A stretch of 64,000 bases of DNA from Lentisphaerae bacterium GWF2_57_35 (GCA_001804865.1 MHBK01000015.1:1-64000), one strand, 5' to 3'. Shown: positions 16,119 through 25,966, numbered from the stretch's first letter. A program made the numbers and translations. The notes: generated from the letters alone by a model not told the origin.

Positions 16119-18046
16119 AACCGAATGCCCATTTCCGTTTGCCACAGGCAGAGATTCGTTACCGGCCACAAGGCAACGCCGGAAGCCGGCAAATCGGCTG
16201 TCTCCAACAACCGGTCCACCCCCGCCGTCTCGAAGAAGCCGCCGTACAGCGCGGAGCCGTGAATAATATCCTGAGCCGTCTCCCCCAAGAACCCGCCGAA
16301 CCATTCGCGTACCGGCACCGGGAAGCTCACCTTTTTCCGCCGGAGGATCGATTCGTCGACTTCCTGTGCAAAGGCGCGGCGCAGCAAAATCTTCGATTCC
16401 ACCAGCCCCTTGCGGTCGATCTCCGCCGCATTGAGCCGCTCGGAATCCGCGGCGGACTGCGGATGCATCCAATCGATTTTGTATCGATCCGGCAGGTGAA
16501 AGAGATATTCCACCAGCCGGTGATCGGTGTAGGGCACGCGCGCCTCCACGGAGGCGGCCATGGTGCTGGAATCGACCCGGAACAGCAGTCCCTCCAGGTT
16601 GATTCGCGCATGGACGTGCATATGCTGGTCAAACGTGCTGCATCCGGCAAAGCGTCCAAACAAATCCCGATAATACGAAAGCATTTCGCCGTCGCCTTCC
16701 AAGGCGTCTTGAATTTCCGGACGAAACAACGACCGCTTCGCCTCCGCCGGCATCCAGGAATTCAGCAGGAAATGTTGGTCGACATGATCCACGAGCCAGG
16801 GCCGTCGGTAGAGCCGGCGAATCGCGCGATCGACCGGGCCGAGAATCTCGTCCGCCGCCGGCTCGGATCGCCGGGCTCGTTCGAAATCGTAGGCGGAAAA
16901 GTAAGGCAGGACATAGCCGCCGAAAATTTCGTCGGCCCCCTCGCCGCTCAACGCCACCGTGAAATCTTCCTTGAGGGCGCGAGCCAGGCGATAGATCGGC
17001 ACTTCATTGGGCGTCGAGAGCGGCAGGCCTTTTTCGGCCGTGAGATATTTCCAATCCGCGGGATAGGCCTCGGGCTGCAAATGAATATCTTTGCACCACA
17101 TGCGATAGCGCTCTGCCGCCAGCTTGACGAAGGGCCATTCGTTATAGCCTTCCAGGTCATAACCGATGCTATAGGCATTGTAATGGCCGCCGGTCAACGT
17201 CTGGGCCAGTCCGGCCAGGATCGACGAATCCACCCCCCCGCTGAGAAAACCGCCCAAAGGCACATCGCTGACGAGTTGCTCCCGCACGGAAGCGGTCATC
17301 AGCTCGCGAACTTTTCCCGCAGCTTCCGGCATGCTCTCGCCGGATTTTTCGGCGGCCGCCACAACCGGGAAATCCCAGTAGCGGCGCACTGTCGGCGCGC
17401 GCTCGCCCCGGCGGATCGACAAAATTTCCCCGGGCAAAAGCGCCGAGACATCCCGAATCATCGAACGGCGCCCGAGCGTGGTCCGGACGGTCGTCAGATA
17501 ATGGGAAGCCGCCGCCCAATCCATGACTGGCTCGACGCGGGGAAATGCCAGCAAGGCTTTCAGGGAAGAGGCAAAATAGAAGGCTTCGCCTCGCAGGGCA
17601 TAGAACAAAGGTTTGACGCCGACCCGGTCGCGCGCCAACAGCAGCCGCTGACTGCGCGGATCGTACACGGCAAAGGCATACATCCCCGAGAGCCTCTGCA
17701 CGCACTCCTCGTCCCACTCAAGATACGCGCGCAACAGCACTTCCGTATCCGAGTCAGTCCGGAATGCGCGCCCCATTGTTTCCAACTCCGCGCGTAAGGC
17801 GGCAAAGTTGAAGATCTCGCCGTTGAAAACCAGCGTGACGCCCGTGGCCAGGTCGGAAAAGGGTTGCTGGCCGGCCTTCAAATCGATGATCGACAACCGG
17901 CGGTGGCCCAGCGCGATGCCGGGCTTTTCGAAGAAGCCTTCTTCATCGGGACCCCGCAGCCGCATGCGCGCCATGCCTTCTCGCACGGCTTCGCGGGCCA
18001 ACTCCGACGCCTCGTTTAGATTGAATGTCCCGACGATTCCACACAC
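16115..18046 (-). CDS. Asparagine synthase-type glutamine amidotransferase
   Basis: A 643-residue AsnB-family enzyme. The protein begins MCGIVGTFNLN, leaving the cysteine as nucleophile after methionine removal. RGPDEEGFF and VFNGEIFNF follow in the glutaminase domain. The synthetase domain has SGGVDSSILAGL (ATP pyrophosphatase loop) and LSGEGADEIFGGY. Glutamine-derived ammonia would amidate an acyl-adenylate. In a glycan cluster such enzymes often amidate uronic acids or nonulosonic acids instead of making free asparagine, and that is my preferred but unproven reading. The gene starts three bases after neuC and is coupled to the following glycosyltransferase. Confidence 0.88.
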   Translation of the reverse strand: MCGIVGTFNLNEASELAREAVREGMARMRLRGPDEEGFFEKPGIALGHRRLSIIDLKAGQQPFSDLATGVTLVFNGEIFNFAALRAELETMGRAFRTDSDTEVLLRAYLEWDEECVQRLSGMYAFAVYDPRSQRLLLARDRVGVKPLFYALRGEAFYFASSLKALLAFPRVEPVMDWAAASHYLTTVRTTLGRRSMIRDVSALLPGEILSIRRGERAPTVRRYWDFPVVAAAEKSGESMPEAAGKVRELMTASVREQLVSDVPLGGFLSGGVDSSILAGLAQTLTGGHYNAYSIGYDLEGYNEWPFVKLAAERYRMWCKDIHLQPEAYPADWKYLTAEKGLPLSTPNEVPIYRLARALKEDFTVALSGEGADEIFGGYVLPYFSAYDFERARRSEPAADEILGPVDRAIRRLYRRPWLVDHVDQHFLLNSWMPAEAKRSLFRPEIQDALEGDGEMLSYYRDLFGRFAGCSTFDQHMHVHARINLEGLLFRVDSSTMAASVEARVPYTDHRLVEYLFHLPDRYKIDWMHPQSAADSERLNAAEIDRKGLVESKILLRRAFAQEVDESILRRKKVSFPVPVREWFGGFLGETAQDIIHGSALYGGFFETAGVDRLLETADLPASGVALWPVTNLCLWQTEMGIRL

Positions 18047-18049
18047 AAA

Positions 18050-19240
18050 TCACGTCTCCGTTGAATCCTGAAATCGTTTTTGCAGCAGCCGCCGATCCAA
18101 TGGGATCTCGCGCAAAACGCGGACAATTCGCTCGGCCGCTTGCCCGTCGCCGTAAGGATTCACAAGCGACTTTAAACCGTTTTTAAAGGCCGGGTCCACG
18201 ACTCGCCGCAGGGCATCGGACAGGTCTTTCCGCCGGCACTCCACATCCACGACATTCGCAGCCCGCACTCGACCCCGCTGGCGGGAGCCGACATTCACCA
18301 CCGGCAACTTGAAGCTGGCGGCTTCGATGATCCCGCTCGACGAATTGCCGATCATGGCGGCGGCAAACCGCATCGAAGAAAAATACCGCCGCGTCCCCAG
18401 CTCCTTGAAGCACCGGGAGGAACGATGGGCATCGACATAGTCGTCGATGGCCCGAATAATCTGCCGATGCCCCGGATCGACGTTGGGATAGGTGAAGACC
18501 ACCGGACGGCCCAGTTCGTGCAAGGCCGCCAGCAACTCGGCGAACTGCTCCGCGGCGCCGGCTTCCTCCAGCGTCGCCGGATGAAAAGTGGCCAGCAACG
18601 GCGCCGGCTCCAGGCTCATGTCCAGCGAATGCTGAAGCTCGTCCAACGTCATCAGGTTCATCGTCCGCAAATGATCCAGCGCCGGCGCCCCGGACACCGT
18701 CACGCGCCAGGGTTCCTCGCCCATCCGGACGAGGCGGTCGGCATACGTCTGGGTGGAAGCGAAGTGCAGATGGCTGAGCTTGGTCATCGCATGGCGGAAC
18801 TGCTCGTCCATCGCCCCTTCGGTGATCTCGCCGCCATGAATGTGCGCCAGGGGAATGCAAAACGGCGCCGCCGCGACCGCCGCCGCAAACATGTCGAACC
18901 GGTCGCCCAGCACGAGCAGCAGATCGGGACGGGCTCGTTTATACGCTGCCGCAAAGCCTTCGACGCCCAAGGCCATGGCATGCGCAGTCCCCCAGGCGGA
19001 ATCGTCCTCCACGGGCATCTCCACGCGATCGGATACGGGAAAGCCATCCGCCTCAATGCGGTCGACCGTACGCCCAAATGTATCGGACAGATGAGCGCTC
19101 GCCGCCATCACCCGGAGTTGGAGTTGGGGCTCCTCCGTTAGGACACGCAGGATCGGCAGATAAATTCCGTAATCCGATCTGCCCACCGTAACGACGGCCA
19201 CGTTCCGTTTCCGGCTCTCTATACATGGCGATTCGCTCAT
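18050..19240 (-). CDS. neuC: UDP-N-acetylglucosamine 2-epimerase, hydrolysing (NeuC/LegG-like)
   Basis: Converts UDP-GlcNAc to ManNAc and UDP, the first step towards sialic acid. It carries VVTVGRSDYGIYLPILR, LLLVLGDRFDMFAAAVAAAPFCIPLAHIHGGEITEGAMDEQFRHAMTKL in segments typical of the NeuC group, and NSSSGIIEAASFKLPVVNVGSRQRGR. At 396 residues it has the usual length. The start at 19240 overlaps the neuB stop as ATGA; the longer frame upstream is shadow. LegG enzymes, which use a related substrate for legionaminic acid, look similar. No LegB/LegC genes are in this window, so plain NeuC is favoured but not proven. Confidence 0.87.
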   Translation of the reverse strand: MSESPCIESRKRNVAVVTVGRSDYGIYLPILRVLTEEPQLQLRVMAASAHLSDTFGRTVDRIEADGFPVSDRVEMPVEDDSAWGTAHAMALGVEGFAAAYKRARPDLLLVLGDRFDMFAAAVAAAPFCIPLAHIHGGEITEGAMDEQFRHAMTKLSHLHFASTQTYADRLVRMGEEPWRVTVSGAPALDHLRTMNLMTLDELQHSLDMSLEPAPLLATFHPATLEEAGAAEQFAELLAALHELGRPVVFTYPNVDPGHRQIIRAIDDYVDAHRSSRCFKELGTRRYFSSMRFAAAMIGNSSSGIIEAASFKLPVVNVGSRQRGRVRAANVVDVECRRKDLSDALRRVVDPAFKNGLKSLVNPYGDGQAAERIVRVLREIPLDRRLLQKRFQDSTET

Positions 19241-20304
19241 ACCGGATTTGTCTTTCGCGAGAACATGGCTAGGCCAAGGAGTTGCCCCTTCGGAATATTC
19301 ACGGTCGCTTTTTTCCCCACCAGACGGTTCAACGCGGAGGGAGTCAACCCGGTTCCCGGACGTCGGGTGGCCACATCGGCTTCCTGCACCACTCTTCCGC
19401 AAGGAATGTCGCGCGCCGCCACCAAGCTCTTGCGGGCTACGTCCGCGACGTTCTTTTCGCTGTCGAGCGGACGTTTGCGTCCATCGCCGAGCGCCGACTG
19501 CACGGTGCGGATCGCATAGATCATGGCGGCCAGCTCCTTGGGCTCGATGGAGGCCCTGTGGTCGGGGCCGGGCAGGTTGCGGTCGAGCGTCAGATGCTTT
19601 TCGACGATGCATGCGCCCAGGGCGGCGGCGCCGATCGCCACCTCGATCCCCTGCGTATGATCCGAATAGCCCACCGGCGTTTTAAAGCTCTTAGCCAGCG
19701 TCTGCATCGCCCGAAGATTGACCCGCGCCGGGTCCGCCGGATAGTTCGACACGCAATGCAGCAGCGCCAGCTCTTTGTTCCCGGCGCGGCGGATCGCCTG
19801 GACCGCCTGGCCCACCTCGGCCAAATTAGCCATGCCGGTGGAGAGAACGATCGGAAGCTTTTTACGCGCGACGTGCTCGAGAAAAGGGGTATTGGTGAGT
19901 TCCCCGGAACCGATTTTAAAAGCCGGGACGCCGAGGCTTTCGAGAAAATCGGCGCTCTCTTCGTCGAAGGGCGATGAAAGAAAGAGAATGCCCTGCTTGC
20001 GACAATGGCGCAACAAAAGCCGGTGGTCCTTTTCGGACAGCTCCAGCCGCTTGAGCATTTCGTACTGGGTTTCCTTCGCGCCGGTGGCCGCCTTTTGATA
20101 AGCCGCTTTCGGCGCCGAGGCGGTGACCAAACGCTCTGCTTTAAACGTCTGAAATTTAATCGCATCGGCCCGGGCCCAAACCGCGGCGTCTACCAGGGCG
20201 CGGGCAGTTTCGAGTTGTCCGTTGTGATTCACCCCGGCCTCGGCAATGATAAAACAAGGCTGCCCCTCTCCCACCGTTCTGCCGCCGATTCGAATGGTTT
20301 TCAT
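19237..20304 (-). CDS. neuB: Sialic acid synthase (NeuB family) with SAF domain
   Basis: Condenses ManNAc or a related sugar with phosphoenolpyruvate to form a nonulosonic acid. Visible marks are FIIAEAGVNHNGQLETARALVDAA, AIKFQTFKAERL, FKIGSGELTNTPFLEH, STGMANLAEV and VGYSDHTQGIEVAIGAAALGACIVEKHLTLD. A C-terminal SAF (antifreeze-like) domain covers about residues 290-355. The length of 355 is typical. It overlaps neuA upstream and neuC downstream by four bases each, so all three should be made together. Product identity (Neu5Ac or legionaminic acid) cannot be read from sequence alone. Confidence 0.92.
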   Translation of the reverse strand: MKTIRIGGRTVGEGQPCFIIAEAGVNHNGQLETARALVDAAVWARADAIKFQTFKAERLVTASAPKAAYQKAATGAKETQYEMLKRLELSEKDHRLLLRHCRKQGILFLSSPFDEESADFLESLGVPAFKIGSGELTNTPFLEHVARKKLPIVLSTGMANLAEVGQAVQAIRRAGNKELALLHCVSNYPADPARVNLRAMQTLAKSFKTPVGYSDHTQGIEVAIGAAALGACIVEKHLTLDRNLPGPDHRASIEPKELAAMIYAIRTVQSALGDGRKRPLDSEKNVADVARKSLVAARDIPCGRVVQEADVATRRPGTGLTPSALNRLVGKKATVNIPKGQLLGLAMFSRKTNPV

Positions 20305-21017
20305 GAGGTGCGCTCCTCACCGGATGGCTTTGCGCCCAACAGGCATTCCGCCACGTGCAAATCCCAGGGCGTATCGATATCGAGCGACCGCGCCTCGGGC
20401 ATGACGTAGGCCACGGCGCCCTCGGGGCACCACGACTTCTTCGTCAGCAGGACGGAACGGCGCACCAGATAAATCGCTCCATTGATGGCGTAGACCGGCG
20501 GCAAATCCTGGCGGCGCGCCGTGTTCAACGGCGATTCCATCCAGGGTCGCAGTTTTCCTTGCGCGTCCATGTTCTTGAGCAGACAGGGATGGCCGGCGGC
20601 CGGCGTCACGCTGACGACTGCATCGGCGCCGGTGTCCCGGGCCAGCCAGATGGCGGCATTGATATCCACCGCCGCGCGAAATGGAGACGTGGGTTGAAGC
20701 AGCATGAAATAGTCGGGCGCGTAGCGCAGACGTTCTTCCAGCCATTGGATCGCATGCAAGGTCGCATCGATAACGTGCGAGGAATCCCCCGCCAGTTCGG
20801 CCGGCCGCATGAAGGGAACCTCTATGCCGAGATCCCGGCCCAACGAGGCCGCCTGGACGTCGTCCGTGCTCAGAAAAACACGATCGAGCAAACTACTCCC
20901 CTTCGCCGCTTCAAACGTATAAGCGATCAAGGGTTTCCCAGCCACCTTTCGAATATTTTTGTGCGGGATGGACTTCGATCCAGCCCGCGCCACCACCAGC
21001 GCCGCCGTAGTGCTCAA
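20301..21017 (-). CDS. neuA: CMP-nonulosonate (sialic acid) cytidylyltransferase
   Basis: Activates the nonulosonic acid with CTP. It shows the N-terminal nucleotide loop ALVVARAGSKSIPHKNIRKVAGKPLIAYT in the family pattern, FLSTDDVQAASLGRDLGIEVPFMRPAELA, LLQPTSPFR, and SLDIDTPWDL near the end. At 238 residues it is the usual length for bacterial NeuA. It is followed by neuB with an ATGA overlap. The gap to the preceding glycosyltransferase is about 100 bases and shows no clear promoter. Confidence 0.92.
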   Translation of the reverse strand: MSTTAALVVARAGSKSIPHKNIRKVAGKPLIAYTFEAAKGSSLLDRVFLSTDDVQAASLGRDLGIEVPFMRPAELAGDSSHVIDATLHAIQWLEERLRYAPDYFMLLQPTSPFRAAVDINAAIWLARDTGADAVVSVTPAAGHPCLLKNMDAQGKLRPWMESPLNTARRQDLPPVYAINGAIYLVRRSVLLTKKSWCPEGAVAYVMPEARSLDIDTPWDLHVAECLLGAKPSGEERTS

Positions 21018-21120
21018 AATCGTATCTCCTTCATCGACGATCCGTTATCCCGTCAAGCAACGCCCATGCCATCCGTTCCGACGACATGTTTAAGCTATTG
21101 ATTAGACGTATATTACATAC

Positions 21121-22476
21121 TCACACAACTTCATTCTGCCTTGGCTTCCAGCCCAGGACGGTTCCGTCGGCCTGAACCGTCAACTCCGAAAAAACCAATC
21201 GGTACAAGCGCTGCCACCAAGCCGGCTCGATCGATGGCTCCCGCGCAGCGGTCACATCGACCGCCCAGTCCGCCAAGGAAGAATCCAATTCCAGCAAACT
21301 CTTGAGGCAGGACTGCACGCTGCCGGCTTGACCGCTGACATGAGCCAGCAAGGTCATGGACATCAGGGTTTCCGTCGAACGAGAGTTTAGCCGAAGGGCG
21401 TCCAGCAATCGCGGATAGGCCTGCCGGTATTTGCCGAACTTCATATAGCTCGTCCCCACCAGCCAGAGATACTTGGCGGCTGTCTCGTCGGAAAGCGCGG
21501 CATTGCACGACACATTCACGTCCGCCGAAAATACCGTCTTGAGCATGGCGGGCAAAATGCGATCGAACGTATGGCTCTGCAGCACTTTGGTCCGCCCGCT
21601 CCGGCGGATGGCATCCCGCTCCTCCGGCCGATCCAGATAATAACGAACTTTGGCCGCCAAGTCTTCCGCATCGTCGTATACGGCCAGATCCTGGCCGGCC
21701 GTAAACAGCCGGTCCACATCCTCCCGCCGATCCGTCAGAAGAAAGCCTTCGCAGCCCAAGACGTCGAACACCCGTACCGGCAAGGCCGTGAGCAGTTGAG
21801 GGCTGGTCATGTTCAAATTGATTTTCGACCGGCTGTAAATCCGGGGGCAATCGCGGCGGTTGTCGGCCACGCCCCGATAGCGTATCAGCGGATGGCAAAG
21901 ATTCGTCCACGCCTCGTCGCCGAAGACATCAATGGCGATGCCCTTCTCGGCAAGCTGCCGCAGGACGTTCGCGCGCAACGGCGACACCGCGCCTACAAAG
22001 GAAACTTCATAATCATAGCCTTCGTCCGAAAGAGGACGATGGACCTGCGGGTTCGTGGCAAAAGGCTGGTAATGGCAATGCACTAAACCCTGCGACTGAA
22101 GATAAGGAAGATAGGCCCGATCCCAGCAGAACAAGTGAAGATGGGAATTCACCGCCAGAAAATTGGGTTTGATAAAGTGCCGGGGGTCGTCATAAATCCA
22201 CGACACGACCAGCGGGGGGCGATCCAGCAGGCAAATGACCTCCGGAAGAATCCCGACCTGATCGACGGTCACAAAGGCATCCGGCTCGACCTGAACCAAC
22301 CCATCGACGATGGAAAAAATCTTCTCGTCGAGGCTGGCCAGCCGCGCATTGTCCTGCACCCATACGCAGTGCCCCAACTCCACGAGATTTTGCCGGATAT
22401 CCATCAGCGTATAGGGAATGACCCGGCCCGTGGCCGTCGAGGTCAGGATGGTTTTTGGCGAAAAGGATGCGTTCAT
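21121..22476 (-). CDS. CgeB-like glycosyltransferase with helical C-terminal extension
   Basis: A 451-residue protein. The middle reads VSFVGAVSPLRANVLRQLAEKGIAIDVFG and then VRVFDVLGCEGFLLTDRREDVDRLFTAGQDLAVYDDAEDLAAKVRYYLDRPEERD, the GT-B C-terminal arrangement seen in CgeB-like enzymes. The last 110 residues look TPR-like (AAKYLWLVGTSYMKFGKYRQAYPRLLDAL). The start at 22476 overlaps the previous gene as ATGA. It sits in the same operon as neuA-neuB-neuC and a Maf-like gene, so flagellin or surface glycosylation is likely. Substrates are unknown. Confidence 0.8.
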   Translation of the reverse strand: MNASFSPKTILTSTATGRVIPYTLMDIRQNLVELGHCVWVQDNARLASLDEKIFSIVDGLVQVEPDAFVTVDQVGILPEVICLLDRPPLVVSWIYDDPRHFIKPNFLAVNSHLHLFCWDRAYLPYLQSQGLVHCHYQPFATNPQVHRPLSDEGYDYEVSFVGAVSPLRANVLRQLAEKGIAIDVFGDEAWTNLCHPLIRYRGVADNRRDCPRIYSRSKINLNMTSPQLLTALPVRVFDVLGCEGFLLTDRREDVDRLFTAGQDLAVYDDAEDLAAKVRYYLDRPEERDAIRRSGRTKVLQSHTFDRILPAMLKTVFSADVNVSCNAALSDETAAKYLWLVGTSYMKFGKYRQAYPRLLDALRLNSRSTETLMSMTLLAHVSGQAGSVQSCLKSLLELDSSLADWAVDVTAAREPSIEPAWWQRLYRLVFSELTVQADGTVLGWKPRQNEVV

Positions 22477-23645
22477 CCGCCCGGTTCTCCGAAGACTTCC
22501 GGCCAGCGATTCTTCACGATCTGGCATAGTTGGAGCGCTCGAATGCCCATGTGATGTTTCCGAAAAACAACCTCCTGCGAAGCGGCCACGCGGTCGGGCA
22601 GCGAAGGGCTGGCCAGCAACTCCTGAATCCGTCCGTCCAAAGCGTCTTCATCGACGCCGGCACGGAAATACGTTACGCCATTCCGTTCGCCCAATTCGCG
22701 CATCAAAAATGAAGACTCCGTCGAAAGCACCGAGCAGCCGCAAGCCAGGGCATCGAAGACCCGCTCGTGGCCTCCGCTGATGAGCGTGGGGGCATGATTC
22801 AGCAGTACGCGGGCCTGCTGCATAACCTCCAGAACCTGGCGGTGAGGAATCGGATCGTGCACCACGATATTCGACGGCAGGTTCAGCGTCTTCCAAGGCC
22901 CGTTGCCAAAGATATGCACGGCACTCTTCGTCAGGGAGCGGATCAACTTCAGGCGGTTCTTGTAGCGGTGGTACAAATCCAGTTGGGGAAAGACCGTGCT
23001 CATGAAAATTTTGATGACCGGCGCCGGAAAGCCCATTTGACGAATGGCCTTCAGCAGGGCCTCGTCCAGGCGCGGGGACAAATGGTAGTCGAACGAATTC
23101 ACAAACATTTCGACCAAGGCCCGGCACGCCGGCATCTGCTCGTCCACGAACTTGAAAAGCTGGGTCAGGGCTTCTTCCTGATCGCACAGGGAACCAAACA
23201 GCACGACCTCGTACTTTCGGCCTTCTCCGGAAGGAGGAACCGGCCGCTCGAGCGAGGCGGCATGGGGTAGAAAACAGGCGTAGGGAAATTCATAGATCTC
23301 CCGCGCGAATTCGGTCCAATGTTCGTCCACCAGGCATACGACGCACCGCTTGTACTCGACCGGCATGCCCGTGATCGAGGCCATGAAGAAGCCCGACTGA
23401 AAGGTCGGATGATCGACCAGCCAGGCCAGGTGGCGGGTCATGCGATGCTCGCGCGACCACTGCCGCGTCAGGTTGAAGCCGAGGGACACCTCCTGCTCCC
23501 GGGCGGGCCGGGCGTAGGATTGCGCAATCGGCACTTTTTCGGCGGGAACGCCCAGCCGTAGAAATTCGCGGTACAAAGCGTCCTGCCAACTGTCGAACAC
23601 TCCGTACTGGCTTTGTCCTTCAATAATACGAAATACAGGCTTCAT
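22473..23645 (-). CDS. CgeB-like glycosyltransferase
   Basis: A 390-residue protein starting MKPVFRIIEGQSQYGVFDSW. Its C-terminal part, VMQQARVLLNHAPTLISGGHERVFDALACGCSVLSTESSFL, is the donor-binding half of GT-B enzymes of the CgeB type. The upstream extension of the open frame is antisense shadow. The ATG at 23645 overlaps the Maf-like gene stop as ATGA, and its own stop overlaps the next glycosyltransferase in the same way. The three genes are therefore translationally coupled, which suggests one glycan or one protein target. Donor sugar unknown. Confidence 0.8.
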   Translation of the reverse strand: MKPVFRIIEGQSQYGVFDSWQDALYREFLRLGVPAEKVPIAQSYARPAREQEVSLGFNLTRQWSREHRMTRHLAWLVDHPTFQSGFFMASITGMPVEYKRCVVCLVDEHWTEFAREIYEFPYACFLPHAASLERPVPPSGEGRKYEVVLFGSLCDQEEALTQLFKFVDEQMPACRALVEMFVNSFDYHLSPRLDEALLKAIRQMGFPAPVIKIFMSTVFPQLDLYHRYKNRLKLIRSLTKSAVHIFGNGPWKTLNLPSNIVVHDPIPHRQVLEVMQQARVLLNHAPTLISGGHERVFDALACGCSVLSTESSFLMRELGERNGVTYFRAGVDEDALDGRIQELLASPSLPDRVAASQEVVFRKHHMGIRALQLCQIVKNRWPEVFGEPGG

Positions 23646-25966
23646 GACATCGTCTTGTCGGAAAACGCGATAGCCGCCAAAAGCTGGTTTATCTCGGCGC
23701 TGTCGGCCAGGGCCGGATGCTTGAAGAGGCAAGGCGTCAGGCCGGCTTGCTCCCAAGCGAGCCAGCGATCGTGGGCGAGCGTTTTCCATTCCGTCAGCCG
23801 GTCGTCCACCCCCACGATCAATGCATCCGGAGGAAGGAAGTGCAGGAACGAACCCCGCTCGATCAGGGCCGACAACAAATCGATCCACGGCTCCAGCACC
23901 ATGATTTGAGCCTGCGGATAACGCCGCGCGAACTCCAGCACATGGACCCAATTTCCCGGCACGGCAAAAACCACGGCGTGACGCGCCGGATCGAAGGCCG
24001 TTTGCCGGACAAACGCATCGACCTCCAAAACCGCCCGGTCGAACATACTGGTAAACCCGGATAGCGCTACCCACCGCCCATCGGACAAACGGCACTTAAC
24101 GAATGGAACATGCTGGTTCATCCAACGGACCTGAAATCGATCCGGCGGCAAAACGGCGGGAGTCTTGCGCAGGAAGGCGGCCAGCTCCCGATGGCTGTTC
24201 CCCATGCGTTGAAGCGCCTGCTCCCGGAAGCTCTTGAAGACAAACGGGGATGACGAGGGCTCTTCCTGTCCGGCGGCAAGAACCCGAAGCCGGCGGACGA
24301 CGCCCATGAAGTCGCGGCGAAGATCCTCGCTGAGATCCCGAATGAATCCGTAACGCGCCTCCAAATAGGCCAACTGCTTGAAGGGATCGTTTTCCTGCGA
24401 AATCAGGCCAGGCGTTTCCTGCATCACCCGGTCGACATGCTGAACGACGGCTTGCAGCCACAACCTGAGATTCGGCTCTTTTCGTTTCTCTTCTTCCCGG
24501 CCGATCAACTGTTGCAGGTTCTTCTGTTGGATGCGCACTTTGGCTACGTTCAAGGGCTGTTGTTCCAGTTCCTTGCGCAGTTTGAGGCACACCTCGACGA
24601 TGCTCTCCGCCAGGACGCCGTATTGCCGCATCCGGTTGTCGACATCGGCCAGGGCGTCGGCGGGCGGCGGCAACGTTTTACGGCGAACGGTCAACGGCAG
24701 AGCCGCCGGCAAGGGCGGCAGCGTTTCGCAGAAAGCTTCCAGACTCGTTCGCGCCAGACCTTCGATCGCGGCCCCGCCGGCCGTGCAATTCGCCAACTGC
24801 GGCCCAGTCCCGCCCAAACCGGCTTGAAGAGCCTTCACATAGCCCTGCAACGCATCGCGCAAAGCGGCAAACGTCCGCGTGGACGGCACGTTGGGCGCGT
24901 CGTTGCCCGGCAAAAGAACGACTTCATCGTCGCCTTCCAACGTTTCTCCATCGACATGCGTCAGCCGGTTCTCTCCCAGGCAAAGATCCTGTCCGACCAA
25001 GGCGATTTTCGAACACCCCAACCGTACGGCCACGTCGATGGCCGGAACCATGACGGTGCGGGCGATTTGCATTTCGTGCAGGGGAAGGCCCCATTCGTGC
25101 AGGGCCAGCGTGAATGCCGGCGAGCTGCCGGCACACCAGACGACGCGCTTGAATCGCTCCGCCACCTCAGGCGCAACTTCCGTGCAAGCCGCCAACAAGC
25201 TGTCCGGGCGAATGTCCTCCGGCCAGTTTCGTCCGGCATGTGCATCCACTTCTACAACGACATGCGGCACAACGCCCGCCCGCACCAGCTCAGGCACTGC
25301 ATGACCGGTCGCAATAATTACCGCGCGATGCGCGTTCTTTTTCAGAAGTTCTAATTGCGAACGGAGCGAAGGCCCCGCCCCGCAGACGATGGCAGAAACG
25401 CCCTGTGGAACAGGCGCCAGCGCCGTATCCGAATTCTCGCAAATGGACGGCAAATTCCTTAGCGAGCAGCGCAGACGGATTAACCCGCGATTCCGATCCT
25501 GCTGGAGATTATCCAAAATATTCCGGATGGATTCCTCCAGGACCCGGATGGGCTCGGCCCACGTTTCCCTGAAGCCCTGCTCAACGACCAATCGCACTTG
25601 CTTTTCCGGCAGCGAGGCCACCAGCAGAGCCGTTTTTTCGATGAATCGACTCTCCGGGTCAAGCCCGCTCGCAAGCGTGCGCCCCGCCGTCATCGCCTGC
25701 CGGAATCGGGCTTCCGCTTCCGGCAGACAGGGAGGATGCAGAAAAAGTAAAAATGCGGACGGGGGCAATTGGTTTCGAAGCGTCTTCACCTGTTCCGGAT
25801 TTGCAGCTCCAACATAAATCAGAAAGCTCGGAGGCTGATCCGGCGCAAAGAAAGGACTGGGCGCCGGCGGCGTCAAGGCAATGGGCAACGGCTGCGATAA
25901 GCGCGCCGTCAACTCACGCGCGAAATCATCTATGATTCGTCCGTATGCAGTTTGGTCAGGACCCAT
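23642..25966 (-). CDS. Maf-like flagellin glycosylation protein (DUF115 / MptE-like)
   Basis: A 774-residue protein of the motility-associated factor family. The diagnostic DUF115 core reads AIVCGAGPSLRSQLELLKKN, HVVVEVDAHAGRNWP, and ALVGQDLCLGENRLTHVDG. Maf proteins are thought to transfer CMP-activated pseudaminic, legionaminic or sialic acid onto flagellin. Here it leads an operon that encodes CMP-nonulosonate synthesis, which supports that role. The C-terminal 300 residues are long-helical. A second, shorter Maf-like gene lies at 57,248-59,080 beside the flagellins. This is the first gene of the minus-strand operon; no clear promoter was found in the upstream gap. Confidence 0.85.
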   Translation of the reverse strand: MGPDQTAYGRIIDDFARELTARLSQPLPIALTPPAPSPFFAPDQPPSFLIYVGAANPEQVKTLRNQLPPSAFLLFLHPPCLPEAEARFRQAMTAGRTLASGLDPESRFIEKTALLVASLPEKQVRLVVEQGFRETWAEPIRVLEESIRNILDNLQQDRNRGLIRLRCSLRNLPSICENSDTALAPVPQGVSAIVCGAGPSLRSQLELLKKNAHRAVIIATGHAVPELVRAGVVPHVVVEVDAHAGRNWPEDIRPDSLLAACTEVAPEVAERFKRVVWCAGSSPAFTLALHEWGLPLHEMQIARTVMVPAIDVAVRLGCSKIALVGQDLCLGENRLTHVDGETLEGDDEVVLLPGNDAPNVPSTRTFAALRDALQGYVKALQAGLGGTGPQLANCTAGGAAIEGLARTSLEAFCETLPPLPAALPLTVRRKTLPPPADALADVDNRMRQYGVLAESIVEVCLKLRKELEQQPLNVAKVRIQQKNLQQLIGREEEKRKEPNLRLWLQAVVQHVDRVMQETPGLISQENDPFKQLAYLEARYGFIRDLSEDLRRDFMGVVRRLRVLAAGQEEPSSSPFVFKSFREQALQRMGNSHRELAAFLRKTPAVLPPDRFQVRWMNQHVPFVKCRLSDGRWVALSGFTSMFDRAVLEVDAFVRQTAFDPARHAVVFAVPGNWVHVLEFARRYPQAQIMVLEPWIDLLSALIERGSFLHFLPPDALIVGVDDRLTEWKTLAHDRWLAWEQAGLTPCLFKHPALADSAEINQLLAAIAFSDKTMS

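Noticed and set aside
16139..17797. A 552-residue plus-strand frame opposite the asparagine synthase
   Set aside because: Antisense shadow with no family resemblance; the minus strand has MCGIVG and SGGVDSS motifs.
18050..21017. Legionaminic or pseudaminic acid pathway
   Set aside because: The dehydratase, aminotransferase and acetyltransferase genes it would need are not here; they could be elsewhere, so only NeuC-NeuB-NeuA is claimed.
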